Shown here piece by piece: positions 11,329-21,498 of a stretch of 64,000 nt of DNA. The stretch spans positions 73,231,992 to 73,295,991 of the forward strand of contig CM077600.1 in assembly GCA_039654915.1 (NCBI GenBank). Direction: 5' to 3'. A program made the translations under genes and the position numbers. The notes beneath the pieces were generated by a model. It saw only the letters and a program-made list of their open reading frames with translations. It had not been told where the DNA came from and did no database searches. Each line of letters opens with the position of its first letter. The stretch's first letter is position 1. This stretch comes from Aquilaria yunnanensis. Lineage: Eukaryota; Streptophyta; Magnoliopsida; Malvales; Thymelaeaceae.

Positions 11329-11961
11329 TCAAACAAGATTAGAATAGATAGGATTAAGTGAAACCAATTTAGTGGCAAACTTATTTTTGCATGTATATGC
11401 ACCACAATGCATGAAATTTGTGAATGAAATGTGACACAAAACAAAGGACTCAACATACCTCCTTAAAAGGCTGAATTTAAAACCAGAATTTTCACTCAAA
11501 ATAAAAAATTTTAGGTTTGGACATAAAGCAAAAAGATCAATGCTCAAAAGTTTGTGTAATGCATGTGTCAAGGTAAAGAAATGCTTGCTGGAAATTAAAG
11601 GTTGACACACAAAAATTGGCTGAACATGAATGTGAATCAAAGAAGTATGTAAAGCATGTGTAAGAACAAATTTATGCATGAAAAATTCCAAAGAAGTGGA
11701 TTTAACTTGAGGCAAAACAAAGCAATGTGAGGTTGATGCAAAACAAAAAAATTCAAAAACAAAAGACACTAAAACAAATTTTTCTCTAGAGAAACTCTTG
11801 GAATTCAAAAGATGATTTGACAAAACCAAGGAATTAGAAGGCTTAAAACCATATTTTGTCAAATTTTCATGCTTATTTCCTTCTCTTAATCTAGTTTCAT
11901 GAAAACCATTTGTCAAAATAACATTGCAAGCAAACACACATTGTTTCAGATTTTCATGCAA
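11329..11961 (-). CDS. Uncharacterised 210-codon ORF in E1
   Basis: This is one of the longest intact frames in the window, starting MHENLKQCVFACNV. It is unusually rich in Phe, His, Cys and Ser and has no zinc-knuckle, protease, RT or integrase motif. A few 15-20-residue hydrophobic stretches (for example around FVLVSFVFEFFCF) are present, but a membrane protein cannot be claimed. It sits in the slot of the missing pol of E1. It may be a chance frame in T-rich non-coding sequence. Confidence 0.35.
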   Translation of the reverse strand: MHENLKQCVFACNVILTNGFHETRLREGNKHENLTKYGFKPSNSLVLSNHLLNSKSFSREKFVLVSFVFEFFCFASTSHCFVLPQVKSTSLEFFMHKFVLTHALHTSLIHIHVQPIFVCQPLISSKHFFTLTHALHKLLSIDLFALCPNLKFFILSENSGFKFSLLRRYVESFVLCHISFTNFMHCGAYTCKNKFATKLVSLNPIYSNLV

Positions 11962-11974
11962 AACTACATCAAAT

Positions 11975-12256
11975 CTAGGTGTTAGGAAACATTACAATGG
12001 TTGGACTTAGTCTCCAAGTATCTTCCTTTGGTGTAAGAACCACAAAATTTTCACCTTTGCACTCAATGACTTCAGGTGGAGTTGCAACAATTTCATCCCC
12101 TTGAACCATAGGATAAGAAACAATGTTAGGCAAATTTTTGCATATAAAATCACTTGGACTTACCTCAAATTGTTCCTTCTCAACCTCCTTTGTTGGTTTG
12201 ATGCATGGGACATGACTTGGAATATTGGGAACACGAACTTCTTCGATGGGCAGCAA
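11975..12256 (-). CDS. Uncharacterised 93-codon ORF in E1, downstream of gag
   Basis: The product starts MLPIEEVRVPNIPS and is rich in Pro, Glu, Val and Ile, with a more normal amino-acid balance than the two ORFs after it. It could be the remnant of the linker that follows gag. No catalytic motif is visible. The 12257-12544 stretch between it and gag is degenerate and probably the end of gag. Confidence 0.35.
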   Translation of the reverse strand: MLPIEEVRVPNIPSHVPCIKPTKEVEKEQFEVSPSDFICKNLPNIVSYPMVQGDEIVATPPEVIECKGENFVVLTPKEDTWRLSPTIVMFPNT

Positions 12257-12544
12257 CTCACTTGATTCTTGTAGCTTATCTCCTCGTAAGTCCTAAAAAG
12301 AAGACAACACAACACTAGAAGAAGATTTCATTATGTTAGATCAAAGTATGGCTTCTCTGTAGGTGTTTCTCTCTTCACTCAGCTTGGGTTCATTGCACTC
12401 TTGTCTTCTCTCAACTTCACACTCAATTTCTTCTCTTGGGAACTCTCCACTCTTCTTCCCCTCATGTTCACTCTTCTCACTTAATCTCTCAGTTGTTCTC
12501 TCGGCTTTCCCCTCATCACTCTTGCCCTCAACTTTCTCTTCTTT

Positions 12545-13548
12545 TTATTTTCTCTCAACCTCACTTTGAAGTTTTCTTTGATCTTCGAAGACTTGTTGTG
12601 GTGAAAGTGGTACACGCATGATTGACTTTTCTTGTTGACTCTGAGACAGGACTCCTATTGTGGCCTCCACTTTTGGCTTGGATTCTTCTCTCACATCCTT
12701 GCTCCATACTCCTTTCCATGTGGAAATTCCTCCTTGAGACATCTTGGATGCCTTGGACCTTTTGATGATCCTCCCGGCCTTAGTGGCATGGTGAAGCAAG
12801 TCCTCCATATTGAAATAAGGCACCATCTCCACTTTGTTGGCAATCTCAGGATTGAGACCATTAATGAATCTAGCAATGGTTGTCTCCTCATCCTCCATGG
12901 TGTTGGCTCAGGTCAAGGTCATCTCCAAGTCTTTGTGATAGTCCTCAACACTCTTTTGGCCTTATACTAGCTTTTGAAGCTTGAGGTGTTGATCTTTAGT
13001 ATAGTAGCTAGGCACAAATCTCCTCCTCATTAATGCTTTAAGGGCTCTCCATGTGTGTATGGGCTCCTCCTCATTCCTTCTCCTAGAAGTAACATCCTGA
13101 TCCACCATATAAGAGCATAATCAATGAACTTGATAGTAGCCAATTTAACCTTCTTTTCCTTGGAGTAATGATGACAATCAAACACCATCTCAATCTTTTG
13201 CTCCCACTCCCAATATGCATCAGGATCACTCCTCCCTTAGAGAGATGGAATGGTAAGTTTGATGGAGTTAAGGTTATTGTCCTCCCTTGGCTCCCCCCTC
13301 CTTGGAAGCCCATGGTCATGCCAATTTCCTTCTTCCTCCTCAGGTTCTTTTCTCCTTGGACTTCTCCTTGGTTGCAAGATGGGATTAGGTCCCCTTCGCC
13401 ACCTCAAATCAATGCCCTCAATCCTTCCCACAAGTTTATTGAGAGTTTCTTGAAGTTCTCTCATGGTAGGCTCCTCATTATGTCTCACTTCCATTCTCCT
13501 ATTCTCCTGGCCCTCCATACTTCTGAAAACCAAGATCCTCACACACAC
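12545..13548 (-). pseudogene. E1 gag (chromovirus type, frameshifted)
   Basis: The N-terminal part, 13548 down to about 13237, has an ORF beginning MCVRILVFRSMEGQ with an Arg/Glu-rich hinge. The capsid-like part continues in shifted frames with readable phrases DAYWEWEQKIEMVFDCHHYS and KVKLATIKFIDYALIWW, typical of gypsy gag. The C-terminal 117-codon ORF, 12898 to 12545, carries IARFINGLNPEIANKVE, another gag hallmark. At least two frameshifts and several stops separate these. I saw no zinc knuckle. Gag would form the particle, and E1 could have supplied only this protein. Confidence 0.8.
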
Positions 13549-14365
13549 TCACCTCACATCTTTCACTCAAAAGATGAACACTCAAACACTCAATTTGTTA
13601 GTGAGAATATTGCTATTCAAAGAGTTCTCAAAAGTTCTAAGAAAACTGTCCTCAAAGCACACAAGAAAACTTGAATTCTTGAAAACAATTTTGACGCCAA
13701 AAGAGGTGGGCTAAACAAGCTTTAAAATACTCTAGAAACCTTTTGCAATCAATGATCACAAGAACCGCAAAGAAAGCTTTTTTGCTCAAATCAATGGGAT
13801 AGGTTTGTGGGCGCAAAAATTTTTAGCACTTTGTGCAAACTTCTTTTGCAAGCTATTTTCTTTTCTTTTGTTTTTTTTTTTTTTTTGCTTGCTGTTTTGA
13901 TGCTAAAACAACTTTCTCCTTAAATTTCCTTGCTTCCAAAGACAAAAAGTTAGATTTCTTTTTGGCCAAGATAAGAAACTATGAAAACATGCACAATTTG
14001 AAACAACTTTTTTTATACTGAACTTCCTAAACTTGGATCCTTCTTTTTTTGGTGTTTTCTTGACTCTAGAATGCTGCAAAACAATGAAAACAAGAGAGAT
14101 TAATAGGGCTAGACATGAAATAGAAAAGTAAGAAACAAACAAGAACAAACAAATTGAAATCGAGAACACAAGGTAACATTAGTTGACTTATTTTTGTTAC
14201 TTTTGGTTGTTTTGATTGGAAACAAGGCTAGAAACAAAGAACATAGACCTTAAAAAAGATGAAAAAAGATTAAAATAAAGAATTAAAACATGAAATTACT
14301 GGAAAGAATTGAAACAAAAATGAAGAGAAACAAGAACACAAAGATATGTCTTTCAGATGGAACTT
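13549..14365 (-). other. E1 leader between primer site and gag
   Basis: This is non-coding leader sequence. There are A/T homopolymers near 13865-13886 and runs of 'aaaca'. Small ORFs in it on both strands have no resemblance to known proteins. Confidence 0.6.
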
Positions 14366-14379
14366 GTGTCTCTGATACT
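14366..14379 (-). other. E1 primer-binding site (tRNA-Met-like)
   Basis: The minus strand reads AGTATCAGAGACAC three bases after the 5' LTR end. This compares well with the initiator tRNA-Met site TGGTATCAGAGC used by many plant gypsy elements, with a few mismatches. It fixes the orientation of E1. Confidence 0.7.
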
Positions 14380-14382
14380 AAT

Positions 14383-15484
14383 TGATACGAACCTCGATGG
14401 TATAAAGACCATGAAACGTGCCGAAGATATTTTTCAAGCTCCACAAGACATCAAATAGTCTAGATTTAAAAACACCCACCCCTAATCAACCTATGATTAG
14501 AAACAAGAAGTATAGAACACCAAGAACACAAGCAAACTTGTGCACCAAGGTAGTCCACCGAGAACCAAAGAGAAATCTCTCTAAAGCAGCAATATTATTT
14601 TAGTTGAAAGCTACGTTTTACAACCAGAATATGTGCCTATTTATAGGCCTAAACTAGGGTAAAAGACTCAGCAAAATTCGCAGCCAAAGTCACCTAGGAA
14701 ACCTAGTTACAAAGGACTCAAGAAAACCTAATCAAACTAGGATTCCTACACCCTCTTAACACATGTTTAAGGTGTGCAACGAATTCCATTTATCATAAGT
14801 GACCTAAATCACTTCCATGGCCTAAATAACATCCTAAATAATGTAAATAAATAAGAAAATAGAATAAAATATGTTACAACACAAGATTGGCCATAAAAAC
14901 CCTAAAATAGTCTTCTCGGGTGGTTCTTGCTTGTGTCTTCAACTTTAAGCAGAAATTCAACCTTGATGCAGCCATGACTTCTCAAAATGCAAAGCATAAA
15001 AGTTGTATATCTCTTTCTCATCTTCAAAAAAACACCTGAATCACACAAAATTGACATCTAAAGCCAAAGATATGCTCAAAATACCGCAGCTACTTCTGAA
15101 CTAGTGATGACTTGCAAATCGTGACTTTAAACCTAAATTGGACCTCCTTAACGTGCAAACTGGGTTTCATGGTCTTCATATGATTTGTAGCACCAAATGT
15201 TAGCTTTCCAATGAATCAAGAATCACTCAATTTTTGATTTGTTTAACTCAAGATATAATTTTTCTACCAGAATATCACCAATCTGTCAAAATCCAAGCTT
15301 GGTCATCATCTCCATATTATTCCTTGCATGTTCCAACAGTTCCTTGCGAAATTCCAAGTCCATTCTCCATGAAAAAGCTTGAAGTGCACTACTGAGCTCT
15401 TTAACCTTCTTCCTTGTCAATGGTCCACTAGTTATCTTCAATGGATCCTTGCCATCCTTGGTTTTGCCTTTTTTGATCATATCA
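14383..15484 (-). repeat. E1 5' LTR
   Basis: It starts TGATACGAACC and ends ATCATATCA in plus-strand reading. A minus-strand TATA box CCTATAAATAGG lies at about 14637-14648. It is slightly shorter than the other LTR. Several indels and substitutions between the pair indicate an old insertion. Confidence 0.92.
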
Positions 15485-15489
15485 TAGTC

Positions 15490-16893
15490 TATCTTCGATG
15501 CTAAAGATGAAGAAAACTAAGGAGCACTCCCTACCCCCTCCCCCTGAAGTCCAGACTGAGGTGCTGGACTGAACATCCACGGGTGCTGACCCGTCCTCGG
15601 AGGTGGCCATCTTCTCAACCCCTCTAAGTCCCAATGCCGCTGTCGAAACCTTAGTGACCTCGTTGGGGGAGATTATGGTAGAGGAGGCCTAGGAGAGGCA
15701 AAGACGCAAAGGGGAAGAGATCGCTACTAAAGTACTTGATGTTAGTGATTCTGACGAAGAAGACGCCGAACTTGCACTTGGTTTGTGTCTTAGCCATTCA
15801 TCTATGAGTTTCAGATTTTTTGGTATTTTAGACTTTGTAGATGAACGGCTAAAAGATAATGTAATAAAGGAACTTCAGAATGATTTTACAGAGAAAAAGA
15901 CCTAATCGGTGTGGATGATGGACCACCATCGGAAAAGGGCAGTCCAGGATTTGAAGATTCTGAAGGACAAGGTCCCCTTCTGGACCTTTACCGAGGATAT
16001 GGACCTATTTTCTGAAGATAGTCCGAAGATGCCATCTACCAAACCGTGACCGAGGACTGCCCAAATGAGGAGATCCTTGCAGCTTGGATGACTGAACATG
16101 CTACCCAAGTAAATACTTAGTACCTTAGAAAAATTTTGATTTCTCAAACTCTTCAACGTTGTTGTAGCTTACATCAGGTATTTTCCACTTACAGTTACTA
16201 GCATACGGAGGCTACTTTCAGGCTTGGGTGATCAAACAGTCTACCATCTAAAGTCAGTCATAGGAGAACTTGGCCTATTGTTTGTGATCTCATGCGTGAA
16301 ATACGGTGACCTCAACAAGATTGAGAAGGTGGACCTGGCCAAGCTTCACCAAGAAGTGCTAAAGAGCTAAAGGAGGTTCCTCAAAAATATTTGACCTCGG
16401 GGCGAAGGTGGTCAAGTTGACCTCGGAGGGGGAGGCCCTTCGGATGGAGAAAGAAGACGTAGTAGCTGGCCTTACTAAGTTGCTGGAGAGCAATGCTGAA
16501 TTCCTCGCTGAAATTGAGCAATTGAAGAAGCAAAAGAAGAAGAAGAAGAAGAAGAAGGTAGAGAAGGAGGTCGAGGAGCTGAAAAAGGAGCTGGAGGCCC
16601 TTAAGGGTAAGAAAGCTAAGGTAGATGAGGCAACCAAGTCCTCATTCCAAGACAGCTTTTGGCTCGCCCGCCATTAGGTCCTTTTGCAATACTCTAACCT
16701 CGACATCTCCTTCCTAAAAGCTCTGGATATCATTGAAGGACCATTTTCGCTATGGTCAAAAATTGAATTTCTCAACCTTCCTGCCCCTCTACCTTCAGCT
16801 AAAGATGTAAGTGATGAAGATGATCACGATGAAGGTGCGGACACTGAGGATACAAATGCCGAGGATACTAAAGATGGGCCCAATAACCCATAG
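15490..16893 (+). pseudogene. T2 antisense extra ORF, 3' part
   Basis: This continues the frame interrupted at 9662: with E1 and one TAGTC removed, the Lys-rich reading (KGPA) passes in frame into SSMLKMKKTKEHS. It includes an acidic stretch near 15735-15775 (SDSDEEDAE), a likely intron at 16109-16194, and then FQAWVI and related phrases. A coiled-coil Lys/Glu segment with a (GAA)n-like tract (16520-16600) is followed by an acidic tail ending at TAG 16891-16893. The uninterrupted frames 16408-16677 and 16684-16893 are its best-kept parts. Several stops make it a pseudogene. Confidence 0.68.
16109..16194 (+). other. Likely intron 2 of the T2 antisense gene
   Basis: The donor is GTAAATAC and the acceptor is TTCCACTTACAG, 86 bases in all. 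Joining the flanks gives an open reading that passes from TEHATQ into LLAYGGYFQAW, a phrase position expected for the family. Confidence 0.55.
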
Positions 16894-17430
16894 GACGCAT
16901 TTTTGTTTGTACTACCTTTCTTAATGGAACTTTATTTCCAAAAATTTGGCTAAGTCCATGATGGGTATGAGTTCTGATATGACCTTCGGCGTTTACCATA
17001 TTCGGTAATGTAGGGCTCAATAGCTTCGACCACGTACTACCTTAAAAATTTTACCAAGGATTCACAACCTTAGTTGTTCCCGAAGGTAATGTCCAATTAT
17101 CTTTGATGAATTATGAATATCATTCTAAGTGTTTTAAGAATATAATCAATCATATTCAGTTAACCTTATTCAAAATCAACCATATTTGGTTAACCATATT
17201 CAGAATCAACCATATTCGGTTAACCATATGCAGACAACATGGTTCAAACAGAAACACTTAGGTGCTTTTGAGATTAACCACATTCGGTCATACACCTTTG
17301 GCAATACTAGTACACTATTACTCATGTACTTTTGGAAGCAACCATATTCGGCCAGACTTCTTTGGAAAATCTTAAGTGTAGAACTTTTTCAAAGAGTCAG
17401 AATGCCATGTCTTCTCCTTTGGCATTTTTG
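16894..17430. other. Spacer between convergent antisense gene and pol of T2
   Basis: This is non-coding. It contains the 30-base tandem repeat at 17144-17233 and several further 'catattcgg' phrases up to 17350. The ORF at 17186-17431 is made of these repeats. Confidence 0.6.
17144..17233. repeat. Tandem repeat, three units of 30 bp
   Basis: Units start at 17144, 17174 and 17204, each beginning AATCAA(C/T)CATATT and holding TTAACC. The middle of units 2 and 3 contains the palindrome GGTTAACC. The repeat sits exactly where the two opposing transcription units of T2 converge. Confidence 0.85.
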
Positions 17431-18720
17431 AGCTTATAGACTCTTGGCCTTACTTCCTCGATCACTAAATAAGGTCCTTCACAATTTGCCCGAATTAGGC
17501 CATGAGATGGTCTTCGTGGTTCTACTTTAGCCTTTCAGAGGACAAGGTCTCCTTTCTTTATCCTTTTAGGTTTAAAATGTGAGTTTGCATCAATTGCTAC
17601 CCTCTGTTGAAAGGCTTTTCTTTTGAGTTCAGCCATCGCTCTATGTTCGTCAATCATGTCTAACTTAGCCCTTAAACCGAGGTTGTTCCCTTCTTCGTCA
17701 AACACCTGTATTCTGATAGACGGTTGTATGACTTCGACGGGGATAATGGTTTCAGTGCCGAAGACAAGTAAGAAAGGTATTTCTCCAGTAGCTCTTCTAA
17801 AGGTTGTTCGGTAACTCCATACCACACTCAGGAGTTCCCCTGGCCATTTTCCCTTTACCTCTTTCAACCTCTTTTTTTGGCCATCTTTTATTGTCATATT
17901 AGACACTTCAACTTGTCCATTGCTTTAAGGATGGGCAACTGGGGCGAAGTGCAATTTTATCTCGAGGTTGGTCATGAATTCTTAAAATCCTTTATCATTG
18001 AACTGGGAACCATTATCTGCTACTATCACCCTCGGCACACTAAATCTGCATATGATGTTCTTCTAGATGAATCTCTATATGTCCTTCACCGAAGTTGCTG
18101 CCAAACGCTCTACCTTGATCCACTTAGTGAAATAATCCATTGCCACTACACAGAACTTTACTCCTCCTGGAGCCGTTGGGAGAAGCCCAACGAGGTCAAT
18201 ACCCCAAACAGTTAAGGGGCAAGGGTAGTTTGCTGAAGTTATTGCGTCGAAAGGTACTCTCTAGGTGGATGCATGTTGTTGGCACTTATCACATTTCTTG
18301 ACGAACTGCCTTGCATCCTTCCTTAAAGTAGGCTAGAAATATCCTTGCTGAAGTAGCACCCCAACAAGGGCATCAATCCCGATGTGAGAGCCACAGGCCC
18401 TCTCATGGACTTCTTTAAGGACTGTCTCAATGTCCTTTTCACTTATACACCTTTGCGGTGGGTTTGCATACCCTTGTCGGTACAATTCTTCCCCTATCAG
18501 GAAGTATCTACCCGAGTGCTTTTACACCTTTGTAGCTTCCATAGGGTCTTCGGGTAATTCCAAGGTTACAAAATACCCTTTGATAGGATCCTTCCACCCT
18601 TTGTCCGAGGTTGCGATAGCCATTATTGCTATCCTCAAGGTATCCAGTACTTCCGTGGACTATTTTGATTTGCCTAAAGTATCTGCCTCCACATTATCTC
18701 ATCAAGGTACATTTTCTATT
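17430..18720 (-). pseudogene. T2 integrase
   Basis: The best-kept part is 17535-17906, a 123-codon frame covering the end of the catalytic core and the C-terminal domain. It has the phrases PGELLSVVWSYRTT and ATGEIPFLLVFGTE, then KPKRIKKGDLVL. Upstream (to the right) the core can be read in pieces, with NGQVEVSN around the expected catalytic Glu. Stops and frameshifts break the rest. Integrase would insert the element DNA into the genome. This copy is inactive. Confidence 0.75.
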
Positions 18721-18749
18721 TGTGCCCTATTGAACTCTTGGATAAGTCT

Positions 18750-20430
18750 TTTTACGAGATTATGGTACTTTGCCAAGTTGGTATCTTTTGCCTCGTAGTC
18801 CCCAGTCATGTACTGGACCACCAGCTGAGAATCACTATGGGCCTTCAAATTTCTCCCACTGACCTTTTCGCCAGTTGCAAGCCTGCTATGAAAGCTTCGT
18901 ATTTGGCAACATTATTGGTGACATTGAAACCAAATTTGATGGATTTTGAAGATTCTATACCTTCAGGTCCATGAAGAATTAATTCGGCTCCTTGGTGTTC
19001 AGATCTTGAGGCTCCATCGATGAAAAATGTCCGCTCAGGCTTGTCATTTTCGAGGTCTCCTAATAATAAAATCTGCCAACGCTTGGGCTTTTATTGCCCT
19101 TCTTGGCTCATAAGTGATATCATACTCACTTAGCTCGATGTACTATTTCAATAATTGGCCCGAGTGGTCCACCTTCCAAATGACATCTCGTAGAGGTAAG
19201 TGACTTCGCACTATGATAGTATGTCCTTAAAAATAAGGCCGGAGCCTTCTACCTGCCAATACTAGGGCATAGATGGCCTTTTGCAGAAGAGGGTACCTAA
19301 CTTCGGCACCATGTAGGGACTTGCTTACATAGTATACTGGGCACTGCTTCCCTCCTTCCTCCCTAACCAGAACCAAACTTATGGCTTTCTTAGTTACTGC
19401 GAGGTAGAGGATGAGCGGTTCTCCTTCCCTTTGTTGCCCAAGTGTCAGCAAACGGGTCAAGTAATTTTTGAGCTCCTCTCAAGCGTTCTGGAATTCCTCA
19501 TTCCAAGGTTGTTCTCTAGCTCTGAGGTTTTCTTCATTTTTTGCTGCTTTCATAAGTAATTTAAAGAACGGCCGACACTGATCTCCATATCTAGATATGA
19601 ATCAACTAAGGGAAGTTATTCTTCCAGTGAGCCTTTGTATATCCTTTGTTGTTGATGGAGTTTGGAATGCTAGCAGGGCATCGACTTTTTTGGGGATGGC
19701 ATTTATACCTCTTTCAGATACCATGAATCCAAGGAATTTGCCAGCAGTCACCCCAAACACACACTCTTGACTATCATATCATCGATGTACACTTCCATAT
19801 TTCTCCCAATCTAAAAGTTGAATACCATGTTCATCAGCCTTTGGTATATGGCTCCTACATTTTTAAGGCCGAAGGGCATTCTGACAAAGTAGTAGGTCTC
19901 GATTTCAGTAATGAAGGCAGTTTTTTCCTCATCTTTAAGATCTATCCAAATTTGGTGGTATCCGCTAAAAGCATTGAGGAAGCTTAGTAGACTGCATTTA
20001 GTAGTTAAGTCCACCAATTAGTCTATTGGTGGTAAAGGATATGACTCTTTTAGACAGGCATCGTTTATATTTCCAAAATTGATTCACATTTGGAGTTTAT
20101 TGCTCCCTTCCTTTGTGGCGACAACAACATTGCTAAGCCAGTCAGGGTACTTGACTTCCCTTATTATGCCTACCTCTATTAGTCGTTGGACCTTGGATTT
20201 GACAAAATTGTTCTTATGTGCCGATAGGCTATGCTTTTTCTGCCGAACGGGCCTTGCCTCAAGTCTTACCTTGAGACTATGTTGAATTATACCTGGGTCT
20301 ACCCTAGGTATATCCTTCAGAGAGTAAGCAAATAGATCTTTGTTCATTAATAGAAGGGATACAAGTTTTTCCTTGTCACCTTTGGCTAGTTTTTTCCCAA
20401 CTCGAGTTCTTCAGCCTGAGACAAGTTCTA
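18750..20430 (-). pseudogene. T2 reverse transcriptase and two RNase H regions
   Basis: From the right, 20084-20347 holds the start of the RT domain (IIREVKYPDWLSNVVV). 19811-20017 has FLNAFSGYHQI and VRMPFGLKNVGA. Near 19775 the active-site box YIDDMIVKS is intact. 19227-19460 encodes the first RNase H (YYVSKSLHGAEVRYPLLQK). About 18840-18975 encodes FNVTNNVAKYEAFIAGL, the second RNase H-like domain that marks the Tat group. Frameshifts and stops lie between these pieces. Confidence 0.85.
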
Positions 20431-20767
20431 CATCTTCTGTTTCTATCTTTTTAAGATCACTTTTTTCACTCTCTATCTCATCTTTGCCTCATACGTTCTT
20501 CTTTCCCAAAGTCTAAATGTAAACTTTCACTGGGCTTTATCTTGCTTTGACAAAAAAATTTCTTACTTCGGCTTCATTTATGAGTATTTCTGCATCACCC
20601 TCCTTCGTGCTGAATGTGACAGTCAGGTATTTCACATCTGGGTGAATGTGAAGATTACCCTGTGTCTACCTTTTGAGGATGGCATTATATGAAGACGGGA
20701 CATATATGACAATGAACCTTGTCATGGTAGAAGCAAAGAGTTTTTCATTAGTCTAGATCGAGCTATC

Positions 20768-21052
20768 CTATAGCATCAGGGGTAGATCAACCCACCTGAG
20801 TACTGGGAGTTCCAAGGGACCAACACCAAAGGTAGGCGAGGTAACGGGTTTAAGATCACCCTTGGGGATACCCAAGTTTGGCAATAAATAAAAGAACAAA
20901 ATGTCAGCGTTTGACCCATTATCAATTAACACCCGCTTTATATCCCAACTTCTTATCCTTGCCATAATTAGGAGAGGGTCATCAGGTGGAAACTTCACTG
21001 TAGATCCATCTTTCCGAACAAGCTTGTTCATTAGGTTGTCAAATTCCATCAT
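20768..21052 (-). pseudogene. T2 aspartic protease
   Basis: The 94-codon open frame contains VLIDNGSNADIL, matching the active-site region of Tat proteases (D-T/N-G-S). The preceding MMEFDNLMNKL region is shared with the outer Tat copy at 30410-30610. The link to the RT at 20430-20767 is degraded. Confidence 0.75.
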
Positions 21053-21493
21053 TGCGAGTTCATGAGCTTTCCATTTCCTTTCAGTCGAGGGTATTCCAGT
21101 TTTGATTGTTTGGATTATACCGGCCAGAGGTGGCAGGTGTTTCCTAGGACTTTGATTATGACGTCAATCAAAGTCATAATCCTCTTCCTCTCATTTCCTA
21201 TCTTCTTCTTTTCTTTCCCGAGCTTTAGGCGATAACATTTGCAAGTAGCGTTGAAGTTGCCCTTACTTGATCAAAGATTCAATATACTTCCTCAATTGGA
21301 AGCAATCCTTGGTATTGTGCTCATGGTCCCAGTGAAATTGATAGAATTTCTTCATTTTCTTCTTGTTGTCCGAGGTCATGGCCTTCAGACATTGGATTGT
21401 GGTTCCTTGCCTTTCCATGGCCATCAGGATGTTCGTTCTTGTAGTGTGTTATGGGGTGAATGATACTGGCCTCTTCCTTCTTGCTTTCAGAGG
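21053..21493 (-). pseudogene. T2 gag C-terminal region, before the solo LTR
   Basis: It is collinear with about 30600-30960 of the outer Tat. No clean zinc knuckle was read because of frameshifts. It is cut by the solo LTR and its TCTGC duplication, and continues at 24035. Confidence 0.55.
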
Positions 21494-21498
21494 TCTGC

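Larger units (their letters stand above)
9668..15484 (-). mobile_element. E1: complete gag-only LTR retrotransposon
   Basis: The LTRs are 9668-10780 and 14383-15484, with termini TGAT... and ...TATCA. The perfect target duplication TAGTC lies at 9663-9667 and 15485-15489. The minus strand carries, in order, a tRNA-Met-like primer site beside the right LTR, a gag of chromovirus type, three downstream open frames of unknown nature, and a polypurine tract beside the left LTR. The 3.6-kb interior has no recognisable protease, RT, RNase H or integrase, so the element would need enzymes in trans. It lies inside exon 2 of the T2 antisense gene. Confidence 0.9.

Noticed and set aside
12363..13674. 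Plus-strand Ser/Leu/Pro-rich ORFs
   Set aside because: They are antisense shadows of the E1 gag, which has recognisable gag phrases on the minus strand.
16408..16677. Lys/Glu-rich coiled-coil ORF as an independent small gene
   Set aside because: It continues the frame of the T2 antisense gene and has a degenerate twin at the same place in the outer Tat.
17144..17233. Regular repeats as a CRISPR-like array
   Set aside because: The units are contiguous with no variable spacers, and the DNA is plant nuclear.
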